Assembly: GCA_014155875.1 (NCBI GenBank)
Contig: JACEFZ010021375.1
Coordinates: 1-64,000, forward strand
Direction of reading: 5' to 3'
Source: Cepaea nemoralis
Taxonomy: Eukaryota; Mollusca; Gastropoda; Stylommatophora; Helicidae
DNA length: 64,000 bases
Shown: positions 55,388-64,000 of the stretch, piece after piece
How positions within the stretch are numbered: position 1 is the stretch's first letter
Layout of the letters: every line of letters begins with the position of its first letter
Made by a program: the position numbers and the translations under genes
Notes under the pieces: model-generated
Seen by the model: the letters and a program-made list of their open reading frames with translations, nothing else
Told to the model about the DNA's origin: nothing
The model's database searches: none

Positions 55388-57353
55388 GTTTTCCCGTAGT
55401 GAATTTGAATAACGAAGACACAAACAATAGATTGCACGATTTATTGCCTGGCATATTTCGCTGCATCTTGTCAGGTACATACTGCAGAAATCACACAACT
55501 TACGTGAATTAACTAGATAAATCCTTCAGATAGGATTGGTACAGTACTGATGGACATGTCAGACTACCAGAGAAAAATGGATGTAATATTGTCAGATGAA
55601 TCCAAATTCAGGATAGATCAAAAAGTGAACAAGTCGGAGGACCTGGATGCTATAATGAGGAAAGAGATCCAGTCACTTGTGAATGCGGGACTCATCAGTG
55701 AGGCCACTGCAAAAACGCTCACACCACGTGACTCGCACACTCCTCAGATGTACGGTCTACCCAAACTTCACAAGCCCGGCATCCCGCTAAGACCTATCCT
55801 GTCCATGGTTAACTCTGCACAACACCGAATGGCGAGATGGCTGGCCGAAATGTTAAAGCCAGTACGACAGTCCTTCGATCCTAAAATACTCAGAGATACA
55901 TTCCAACTGGTGGAATTATTGGATACTATGGACATAAATAACAAACACATGACATCCATGGATATAGCCTCCATTTTCACTAACGTTCCATTAGAGGAGA
56001 CAGTGCAAATAATAAGGGAACGCATTGAAGACAAACAACTAAAATTAGGCATACCAACACCTATTCTGGAGAGGCTACTACTACTTTGTACCGCCAACAT
56101 ACAATTCAATTTTCTAACTAAGTCATACCGCCAAATTGACGGAGTGGCCATGGGGAGTCCTCTTGGTCCTATTCTAGCGGACATCTTCATGGAACATTTA
56201 GAAGAAAAGAGATCCTCAGACATCAACAACTTGGCCTTTTACCGTCGTTATGTGGACGATATACTAATTATCACCACAGACGAGCTACAAGCAACATCGT
56301 TTCAGGCCACAATGAACAAGACGCATAAAAACATCTCTCTATCTATGGAACACGAACACAACGAAGCGTTGCCGTTCCTAGATATTCTAATGAGACGTAG
56401 AGCAGACGGCACAATTCAAAGATCGGTGTATCGCAAAGGAACATGGACTGGCCAATACCTAAATTTTCAAAGCTTCACACCTGTCCAGTACAAACGGGGC
56501 TTAATACGGACCTTGTTTGACCGTGCTAGAAAGATATGCACCCAGGACACACTGACAGAGGAATTTGAAACTCTGAAGAATGTCTTAAACCTGAACAGGA
56601 TTTATAAAGCGCCACTGCCAACAGCCCAAACCCAAAGCAGACGTAACTACAGTCCCTAAACTCAAGGTATTCATCCAGCTAACCTTTCGAGGGGATGACG
56701 TAATGCAACGTCTACAAGACCGGCTTACTACAGCTGTAGGCCGAACATTCTGTGCGGCAACTCCAGTCATTAGATTTAAAACCGTACCGATTCCTACACC
56801 AGCAGTCAAAGAGCCTGTTCCTCTGTACGCCACAAACAATTGTATTTACAAATTCACATGTAGATGCCAGGCCGTTTACATTGGTAGAACTGAGAGACAG
56901 CTTAATAAACGGGTGTTAGAACACATACCTCAATGGGTCAACAAGATACAACACACAAGAGATGCTAGCCTCGTGGGGCCGACACACCGGAAGCTCCCGG
57001 CATCTTAAATTGGTAGGCACATCGTCGACAGTGGCCATGTTGTGGACAGAAACACTGCCTTTCGCGTGTTGTTTAACACACAAAACACTCGCTTGTTAAA
57101 ATTTGCAGAAGCAATTATGATCTATCAACGCAAGCCAGAATTGTGCAAACAGAAAGACATGTTAGTCAGCTTAAAATTACCGTGGTAGATAAGTGACATT
57201 TCTGTGCGAATATGTGTATATTTCAACTTGAAGGATTTATCTAGTTAATTCACGTAAGTTGTGTGATTTCTGCAGTATGTACCTGACGAGATGCAGCGAA
57301 ATATGCCAGGCAATAAATCATGCAATCTATTGTTTGTGTCTTCGTTATTCAAA
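55388..57353 (+). mobile_element. Penelope-like element 2 with inverted terminal repeats
   Basis: It is flanked by an exact 13-bp duplication TTATATTAACCTC (55375-55387, 57354-57366). The left end has a 16-base tail (GTTTTCCCGTAGTGAA) outside the inverted repeat. The inverted repeat runs TTTGAATAACGAAGACACAA ... TCTAGATAAATCCTT-like over about 150 bp and returns in complement at about 57225-57353. It encodes RT plus GIY-YIG but lacks the N-terminal third present in copy 1, so it is internally shortened between the left repeat and the coding part. Confidence 0.94.
55550..57188 (+). pseudogene. Penelope reverse transcriptase/GIY-YIG endonuclease, N-terminally shortened, two frameshifts
   Basis: The frame from 55550 (MDMSDYQRKMDVIL) carries the Penelope RT motifs: KEIQSLVNAGLIS, MYGLPKLHKPGIPLRPILSM, SMDIASIFTNVPLEETV, VAMGSPLGPILADIFMEHL, FYRRYVDDILIITTD (catalytic Y-V-D-D) and ALPFLDILMRR. 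Near 56597 the frame shifts, and the GIY-YIG part follows: NNCIYKFTCRCQAVYIGRTE, then the R of RQLNKR. A second shift near 56990 leads to GRHIVDSGH and a stop at 57186-57188. Family knowledge: the RT primes at nicks made by the GIY-YIG nuclease. Given the two shifts and missing N-terminus it is probably dead, but it is well preserved. Confidence 0.92.
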
Positions 57354-57564
57354 TTATATTAACCTCATCAATCTTTTCCATGGCGATGGCTGCTGTCTAC
57401 TCTTATCTTTGCCTTTCAGATCACTCATGACTATATTTTTTTTCTTGTAATATCTACTGTTTTCTGGAATCTGGCATTGAAATACTGGTTCTAGAAGACC
57501 TTATGGTATTTGTAAACTTACAAATGATTGCATACTGCAGATGTGGCCTACTTACATGCAGGAA

Positions 57565-57790
57565 AAGTAAAGGGGCTGTTTACATGCCTTGAGGCATATT
57601 GGGTAAAAGATGTGTAAAGAATTAAAGGGCACTCTTCTTACATGCCTAGGCATAATTGGTATATGGTGCTAGTCCCATATTCTCACAGACCAACTGGCAT
57701 TTGATGGGCGATGTGGTCAATACCATGGCAGCCGCCTTTACTTCTGATGACATTTCCTGGTACCTATTTTAGCCTGGGTCGACCTAGTTG
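57565..57790 (-). repeat. SINE family A copy
   Basis: ATGCCTTGAGGCATATTGGG, GGCATTTGATGGGCGATGTG and CCTGGTACCTATTTTAGCC; a duplicated start (AAGGGGCTG and AAGGGCACTC) suggests two overlapping insertions. It ends about 195 bp from exon 2. Confidence 0.82.
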
Positions 57791-57985
57791 CTCTGAGTTA
57801 TGATAACATATATGACAAACACTAGCAATGGCCAAAGTAAAACTGTATTGTAGCTAAAATGGCTGATACACAAGTGCTATATTCACAACATGGATACTGA
57901 CATTTACAGATTACTTGGAAAAAGAAAAAAACAACTTTACATCTCTGAAATCTTAAATTCTTATATAATTTACTGATAAGTTCAC

Positions 57986-58114
57986 CTGGCCAAATCAAAC
58001 TTGCTGCTGTGCAAACAGGCCTCCAGATCTGTAAGGCTAGTTTAGTGCCCATATTGGAACTTTTTATTTGAATGTTCCATCGTAGAACATAACCAGAAGT
58101 AGAAACCCAAGAGC
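57986..58114 (-). CDS. Polycystin-like gene exon 2: extracellular WRP-type module
   Basis: A 129-bp exon with phase 1 on both sides, acceptor TTTTCAG and donor GTGAAC. The peptide contains GYVLRWNIQIKSSN followed by LALQIWRPVC. A tryptophan-bearing strand followed by an L-x-V/I-WRP motif is typical of a small beta-sandwich module found in extracellular and lectin-like proteins, including some polycystins. Its equal length and symmetrical phase with the exon upstream would let either be skipped without breaking the frame. The module is cut by the donor, so its end lies in exon 3 or was lost. Confidence 0.7.
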
Positions 58115-58429
58115 CTGAAAATATCAAAACAGATTATTGACCTACTTTACATCCTCAGAAGAGAGAAGATATAATTTTATAGTATAATTAATTGACTATG
58201 AAATATGCAAGTAAAAGCTATGGATAATTGCTTAAATGTGTATAGTCTCACTGGAGATATTTTACAATCTAAAGAGAACTGCTAGGAGCAATAATACAAT
58301 AGAAATCATACTCATCAAACAGTTTTATTCATTACAAAAAATAATAAGCAAAACATTATATAAAATGTCAACAAGTGAAACACAGACTAATTAAGTTGAG
58401 TACAGAATGTGTCAGGAGCTGTGGAGGTA

Positions 58430-58680
58430 CAGTGTACGCATGTCTCTTGGCCTGGTGGCCATGTATTCAAATTTCCATCGAGGCGAAGTTTTTAAATGTA
58501 CCTGGAATCACAAGTCAACCAAGCCTAAAATGGGTACCAGGAAATGGCCTGGGTGGTGAAGGTTGCATGCATGACGTTGACCACATCTCTCATTGCGTAC
58601 CTGTTGGTCTATACAAATATGAGACTAGCAACATATATTCCTCTGGGCATGTAAAAGGGTCCTTTGCTTTTTTCTTTTTA
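58430..58680 (+). repeat. SINE family A, full-length copy
   Basis: tRNA-like head (TGGCCTGGTGGCCATGTATT, CAAATTTCCATCGAGGCG), body AAAATGGGTACCAGGAAATG and end GGGCATGTAAAAGGGTCCTT. Together with 27.9 and 59.2 kb it sets the length at about 245 bp. Confidence 0.88.
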
Positions 58681-59224
58681 CGGAATGTTTGGTAGCGTAG
58701 CACTCCAATACAAAGCAAATAATCAGAAGTATGTGAATAACATTGCATACACACTGAGGTATCTTCTTGATAAAATGCATTCATTGGTTAAACTTTGAAT
58801 AACTAAAAACAAAAAAGTAAATACAAAACACTATTCTAGCAATATTCTGCTCTTGAAATATTAACAGGCCTGAAATTGTTATGCGGAAGGTGCAGTTTTA
58901 GGAGAAACTTTATGTAGGCATGAATTATTGCTTAGAATAAACCACTAACATTGAAACATGCTTTTACCATATATATTTGATTGGAAGGGTGACAGCAATT
59001 GCAAAACAAAACTAAGAAAAGTAACAGTAATATCTATGGAAACAGTCCAAAAGTTTCCCTATTTGGGCCAAATAATTATAGTACATGCTTGATGTGAAAC
59101 TGAAATAAGATCAAAGATTGCAACAGCCAAACAAGCTTTTCAGGAGAAATACTCCTATCATCAAGTAACACCAATATTGAATTGCAGGAATTAATCATCC
59201 CTGTACATGCTGGTCCATGAGATC

Positions 59225-59475
59225 TGTGGTAAAGCAGTGGCTAGCATAAATCATTGCTGGTCATGTGTTCAAATCCTCCTCAAGACAGAGAGTTTAAAAA
59301 AACATGACCTAGGCTCCTATACGACACAGCCTAAAACTGACACAGGGAAATGTTCTGGGAAATAAAGCAGCTGGAATAATATTTATTGATCACATCATTA
59401 ATTGAATGCCGATGGATCTATTAAAAGTTTATGACTGTCTATGTGTTAGGGAAACCTATGAATGTTAGATAAAAG
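59225..59475 (+). repeat. SINE family A, full-length copy, diverged
   Basis: Head TAAAGCAGTGGCTAGCATAA and GTGTTCAAATCCTCCTC; body CTAAAACTGACACAGGGAAA; end lost in diverged sequence. Confidence 0.75.
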
Positions 59476-59769
59476 AAAAGACACTGAAGGTGACTTTAAT
59501 GGTAACTAGATTTAAATACATTGTAAATGTGTTTACAGCTTTGCATAGTAATTTATCATAGTAAGAAATAATAACTGTTAACACAAATCACATTTATAAT
59601 GCTAAGTATTTTATTCCAAGCAAGAATGTGTTATATTAATGTTATTATTTGTCAGTTTGTAGTTGTTTTTTCTAACTTAATAGTGAACTGAGTACTAGAG
59701 ATTGATAGCCAATGGTGGAAATTACTAAAAGAATTCATCTCACAGATATATGAAAACTAATTTTTTTTT

Positions 59770-60055
59770 TGCACTCGCTTGCTTTGAACTCAAGCGTAGA
59801 GGATACACACACTATTTATAGAAGTGATGGACTGAATTTTGAGTGTGTATTAGCTTTCCCTATTAACAGTGTCCCTCATCATCAGACGAACCCATTCTGA
59901 ATTCACAGAATTAATGTCCCCAAGTCAAGAACGACATGCCAACATTTTAATCCAGCTGTCTGGTGTAGGGGTTGAACCGCTAAGCTCTGCATCAGCACAC
60001 CGGATGTTTAAGAACACACGTTCTTATCCATTCATCCATGTGGACCTGCTTGAAA
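59770..60055 (-). repeat. SINE family B copy
   Basis: CACTCGCTTGCTTTGAACTC to TCATCCATGTGGACCTGC, with a T-run on its left; same orientation as the other three. Confidence 0.88.
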
Positions 60056-60345
60056 ACTAATAAAACTATTCATTCAATTTTTCTGTGTTCAAAAATAGAT
60101 TAACTAAAAATATAAAGCAGTCATAAACATGTTTCATCACAGACCTTTAATAAGCTATAACATTCATTAACTGGTGTCTGCATGGAATAGAAGGGCTAAA
60201 ATAATCTATTAGGTCATAAAAGACAGAAAAAGAAGAATCACTGGCTTTGGGTAAGTGAGAAATGTGTTTCAATATTTGCAAATTATTCTTTAGCAAGTAC
60301 ATATTTCTGGGAATAAAAAAAAAACACTAACTAGATATAAATATA

Positions 60346-61264
60346 CAGTGAAACCTCGATTTTCGTTGCCTTTGGTTTTCGTCGATTTCAGTTTTCGTCA
60401 ACTTTTTCACGAAAAATGTGTCTAGGTTTTCGTCAGTTGCCTCGAATTTCGTTGGTGTGTCCACAGGATCTCGATGCTAATTTTGCTAAAACAAAGGGAC
60501 CAATGCATTCTTCTGCTCAGATTGATGATGTTTCTCATTGTGAGAGCATTATTTGCTAGTAAGTTAACTATTTCCTGTTAGCTCCATCATGGACCAAAGC
60601 AAGTGTCCAGAGCCAGCAGCCCTTCTAAGAAGAAGGTCTAGAACATGACCAAATTGAAGAAGGAAATCACTGCAAAATACGAGCCCAGCATTAAGATTTC
60701 TAACACAGGCCATATGTATGGCAAGTTGCCAGCCATGATAAGTTCCATTGTGGCGAAAAAGGAAACAATAAAGTAGGCTAATGTAGCTAAAGGTGTGAAT
60801 GTGCTAACGAAACAGAGATCGCAAACAATTGAAGATGTTGAACAGTTATTATTAATTTGGATAAATCAAAAACAATTAGATGGCGATTCTCTTTTGGTGG
60901 CAATCATATGTGAAAAGGCCAGACTGTTGTATGCCGATCTCATTAAGAAAATGCCTGGGACGAGTGTTCGTGTACTTAGTGATTTAAAAGCCAGCAGAGA
61001 ATAGTTTAAAATTTCAAGAGGCTCACTGGCATACAGTGTTACTAGGCACGGCGAAGTGCCAGTTCGGACAAGTCTGGGGCTGAAAAATAGTATTAAAAGC
61101 TATATTTATTATCTATATGTTTCTGGTATGTATTTTGAAGTGTATAGAACAAATTAATTGGATTAACATTGATTTATATGGAAATAACTGCCCTGGTTTT
61201 CATCGGTTTCAGATTTCGCCGATTGTTTTAAGACAGATTATCTATGAAAACCGAGGTTTTACTG
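60346..61264 (+). mobile_element. Tigger/pogo-like element, CENP-B-type fragment
   Basis: TA duplications (60344-60345, 61265-61266) flank inverted ends CAGTGAAACCTCG and CGAGGTTTTACTG. Inside, 60600-61004 encodes the remains of a CENP-B/Tigger DNA-binding region: KYEPSIKISNTGH-like helix, then QTIEDVEQLLLIWINQKQLD and ADLIKKMPG. A stop near 60775 and the absence of the DDE domain show an internally deleted, non-autonomous copy of 919 bp. Confidence 0.9.
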
Positions 61265-61322
61265 TATTCTTAAACAGCGAACACATCTGCAATGTCCATC
61301 CATTTCTCTTTAATTTGATATA

Positions 61323-62790
61323 CAGTCGAGTCCACATAAGTCGAACTCGGATAACTAGAATTTCACTTAAGTCGACGTTATTGGCTTGGTCCCGGTCAAG
61401 ATCCTTCTTTATCTTTGTATAAAAATTCCTGATAAGTCGAATTCGGTTAACTCGAATTTTCGGATTAGTTGAACATAAAAATGAATTACCGACTATATAA
61501 ATGTCCACGTTTAAGTCGAACTCTTCATTTCACACCCCCCCCCCCCCCCCCCCCCCCAAAAAAAAATAATCATTTAATGAAAGAATGTGTATTTTTAGTC
61601 AGCCCGGAGAACAATCTCACACATAATGTGTTGCTACATGTCAACAATGGCTGCTAGTGGACGAAAGCTTAAATCTTTGACTTTAAAAAGAAAGATTGAG
61701 TTGTTGGAAGAGGTTGAACATAGTGGGAAGAAGAAAGTGGATATAGCTAGAGAATTTGGTATTCCAACATCGACACTTTCCGGCATTTTAAAGCATAAAG
61801 ACCGCTACAAACAATTGTTTTTCGAATGTCAAATCGACAGTGATAGGCAGAGAGCTAGAAGAACTGCTGCATGCGATTTTGTTGATGCTGCCCTTTTAAA
61901 ATGGTTCACTGTGATTAGATCGGCAAATGTACCAGTAAATGCGCCTTTACTTATTGTGAAAGCAGAAGAATTTGCACGTCTTGGAGGTCAGACAGACTGG
62001 AATTGTAGTGCTGGCTGGTTGGATCATTTCAAAAAACTGACACTGCATCACTTACAAGAATGTGTGTGGAGAGAAACGGTCAGTCGACGAAGCAACGACT
62101 CACTTATGGATAGAAGACGTGCTCAGACCTGCTTTAGCTAAATATAATTCTGCGAGCAGTGAGAGCAATGTTACTGACATTTCAGTGGGGCCATTACTTG
62201 CTAGATTGTATAAAGAGCTGAAGATTGATCCAGAGGAGCTTGTGAACATTGACAATGATGATTCGACTAGTGCCACTCTTTCAAGCACTGATATTATAGG
62301 GCTATGTATGCCAGTCATTCAACCAACAGACCCTTCCAGCCCTGACTCTGATGATGAGGATGATTGGGGGCTACAAACACGACCTGTATTGCAGTCAGAT
62401 ATTTTGGCATCAATTGAAAAAATTTACATTTAGATGATGCAGAATGGATGCTCAGATGATGCAGTCTCACCATTTTGAGCCTTTAAACAGGCAATGGGAA
62501 GACATTTTTCACAAGTCAAGAAGCAAAGCAAAATCACAGACTTTTTCTTTAATTAATTTGGAAATTTTCAAAACTAAACATTTCAACATTTCTGATATTG
62601 TATTGCTATTTATTTGTTCACTACCTGTGTTTCCTAAGTGGTACAATCATTTTACTCAATGCTACTGCATGGTACACATGTATTAGTGTAAATTAGTGTA
62701 AATATGTGTGCCGTCTGGATAAGTAGAATTTCTGATAAGTAGAACAAATTCCTTTGGCCACTGTGACTTCTACTTATCCAGACTCCACTG
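61323..62790 (+). mobile_element. Tigger-like element with DDE domain deleted
   Basis: TA duplications (61321-61322, 62791-62792) and inverted ends CAGTCGAGTC and GACTCCACTG. The open frame from about 61647 encodes the CENP-B-like N-terminus (LTLKRKIELLEEVEHSGKKK, IAREFGIPTSTLSGILKHKD, FARLGGQTDWNCSAGWLDHF). Near 62050 the frame shifts, VCGEKRSVDEATTHLWIEDV continues, and then a jump past the DDE domain leads to the transposase C-terminus (DSDDEDDWGLQTRP). Full Tiggers are about 2.5 kb, so about 1 kb is missing. Poly-C (61536-61557) lies in its 5' part. Confidence 0.92.
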
Positions 62791-62792
62791 TA

Positions 62793-63009
62793 TAATGTAT
62801 TATATTATACTAATCATTATGCTAGTTATCATAGCAACTGCAAAGTATGTATGTGCAGATTTGTTTTTGTGTTTGGTAAATAATTTTGGCCATTGCGTAA
62901 AACAATTATGTACTGAATCAGTTACCTCAGTAGAGATTTCAGAACAATGATAAATAACATAACTGAAGAAATATAGACAAAAGAAAAGTCATATTTCTTT
63001 CTTTCTTTT
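62793..63009. other. Intron sequence, nothing recognised
   Basis: AT-rich, with a T-run at its right end leading into the next SINE. Confidence 0.5.
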
Positions 63010-63190
63010 TTTTTTCCGCTCGCTTAAACTCAAGCATAGTCCTTACACACTGGTTAAAGTAGTAAGGGATTGAGTTTTGCGAGTGGGTTTGCTTTCCCTT
63101 TTACTGGTGTCCCTCGCCTTCAGGCGAACCCACTCCAACTTCAGGGGTACTTGTTATTAACATCCTCAAGTAAAGGACGGAAAAGTTGTA
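63010..63190 (-). repeat. SINE family B, partial copy
   Basis: CCGCTCGCTTAAACTCAAGC to CTTGTTATTAACATCCTCAA; the tRNA head is missing. Confidence 0.8.
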
Positions 63191-63292
63191 TTTGAAATGG
63201 ATGGGATATTATAATTGTGACATATCAAGTTTTGGGAAATCTAACAGGCAACAAATGAAAGTAAATACGAAGCTGAAGGGTAAATATTATAC

Positions 63293-63421
63293 CTAACAAT
63301 AAAGTGACAAAAGAAGATATCACAGACGGAGGTGGTGTCATCACTGAAGCTGTCACAGGGGATGAAATATCACTCATGACTGGAATAAAGCCTGCAACTA
63401 GCCAGGGAATCTTCACTTCAC
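63293..63421 (-). CDS. Polycystin-like gene exon 1 of those seen (N-terminal, 129 bp)
   Basis: An open 129-bp block is bounded by an acceptor ending TTTCAG and a donor GTATAA, with phase 1 on both sides. Only that phase is open. It encodes a 43-residue Pro/Ser/Thr/Val-rich stretch with PWLVAGFIPV near its start, so probably an extracellular linker. It splices in frame to the next exon at 58 kb, restoring a glycine codon across the junction. No domain is recognised. It is accepted mainly on splice sites, phase and position, so this is less certain than the downstream exons. Confidence 0.45.
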
Positions 63422-63424
63422 CTG

Positions 63425-63426
<2 letters not shown>

Positions 63427-63458
<32 letters not shown>

Positions 63459-63460
63459 CC
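63427..63460. repeat. (TA)n microsatellite at the acceptor of exon 1
   Basis: About 16 TA units directly before the AAATTTCAG-type acceptor in gene orientation, partly replacing the usual polypyrimidine tract. Confidence 0.95.
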
Positions 63461-63747
63461 AAAAGTAATTACTGTTATGATACTGCTAAGACATTTTCAA
63501 ATGGAGTGGCTACATTTGAAAGTCAAAACATCATTCCTAACACTGAACTCATTCTGTACAGGCAACTCACCACACACGTATTAGTTACTACTCTGATTGA
63601 ATATTTTCAGTTTTCCATTTGCCTTCAGCCCAAAACATTTAAAACGTTTACCTAATCTGTCATTACTGTTAACGAAGTTTCTTCAAGCCCAAATAGTTAT
63701 ACTAGAACTTCTTGTTCTTACTTGGATTTCTTCTATTCCAGATACAG

Positions 63748-63895
63748 GTGTATTTTTAATGACTGTGCAGTGTTTGAAAATATTGACAGTCCATGTTTTG
63801 TATTTATCTATTATGTTGCATGAACTTCACAGGGGGTGAATACAAAACTTGAACTGGCAATATTTTCAAACACTGCACAGTCATTAAAAATACAC
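63748..63895. repeat. Hairpin: 44-bp inverted repeat
   Basis: TGTATTTTTAATGACTGTGC and GTGTTTGAAAATATTG at left return in complement at 63851-63895. Inner arms ATGTTTTGTAT and ATACAAAACTT also pair. Probably a MITE end or fold-back relic. Confidence 0.85.
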
Positions 63896-64000
63896 ACAAT
63901 AGTTTTTGCTTTAACTTCCTCCATTATTAGTTTGAACTTCTTGTTTCTACTTAAGTCCCAGATAATTATTATTTTAACTCCTCCTGTTACTACTTTAATT

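Larger units (their letters stand above)
426..63421 (-). other. Polycystin-1-family gene, partial at both ends, 19 exons recognised
   Basis: The minus strand encodes, in order, an N-terminal WRP-type module, an LDL-A-like cysteine cluster, many PKD repeats, a REJ region, a GAIN/GPS segment, a transmembrane helix, a PLAT domain and further helices. This order is the established architecture of polycystin-1-like proteins (PKD1, PKD1L and PKDREJ families): large membrane receptors that self-cleave at the GPS and usually partner with TRPP (polycystin-2) channels. I placed introns by GT/AG sites and by agreement of phase between neighbouring exons. About 8.99 kb of coding sequence (roughly 3,000 residues) is present. 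The promoter, signal peptide and first exons lie right of the window. The later helices and C-terminal tail lie left of it. Nine single-base indels break the frame; see the finding on them. Orthology to one particular family member cannot be set from sequence alone. Confidence 0.93.

Overview
The window is animal nuclear DNA: intron-rich, AT-rich, and full of LINEs, Penelope-like elements (PLEs), SINEs and cut-and-paste transposons, with CA/TGCA and GACA microsatellites. The repeat mix (RTE-like LINEs, RNase H LINEs, GIY-YIG Penelope elements, many tRNA-derived SINEs) suggests an invertebrate, probably a lophotrochozoan such as a mollusc. I cannot name the species.

The only host gene I can support is one very large polycystin-1-family gene on the minus strand, running through the whole window and leaving it at both ends. 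I resolve 19 exons (63421 down to 426) with about 9.0 kb of coding sequence. Reading phases agree at every junction. In protein order the exons encode an N-terminal piece ending in a short WRP-type extracellular module, an LDL-A-like cysteine cluster, a long array of PKD (Ig-like) repeats in one 4.9-kb exon, a REJ region over several exons, a GAIN region with an intact GPS motif, the first transmembrane helix, a PLAT domain and the next pair of helices. The remaining helices and C-terminus lie beyond position 1; the signal peptide and promoter lie beyond 64000. Nine single-base indels interrupt the exons. Eight are +1, and the reading-phase arithmetic closes once they are discounted.

Everything else is intronic and mostly transposon-derived. 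From left to right: RTE-LINE 3' fragments, a 620-bp TCC tract and GACA-linked tandem units (0.6-9 kb); a nested transposon island (9796-20005), in which a Penelope-like element holds an RTE-like LINE that itself holds an RNase H LINE, plus a separate LINE fragment; two mariner copies (22-25 kb); minisatellites; a SINE directly beside a hAT element (31.2-32.7 kb); a mariner carrying a SINE between two pieces of LINE (35.7-38.1 kb); a hAT MITE inside a mariner relic (39-40.7 kb); a 5'-truncated RNase H LINE (41.4-42.3 kb); a 128-bp-arm palindrome (43.6-44.1 kb); a 42-bp minisatellite (47-48 kb); a second, nearly complete Penelope-like element with inverted terminal repeats (55388-57353); and two Tigger/pogo-like elements (60.3-62.8 kb).

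Target-site duplications readable in the sequence fix the order of insertion for many of these elements. The long introns of the polycystin gene are therefore a dated stack of transposition events.
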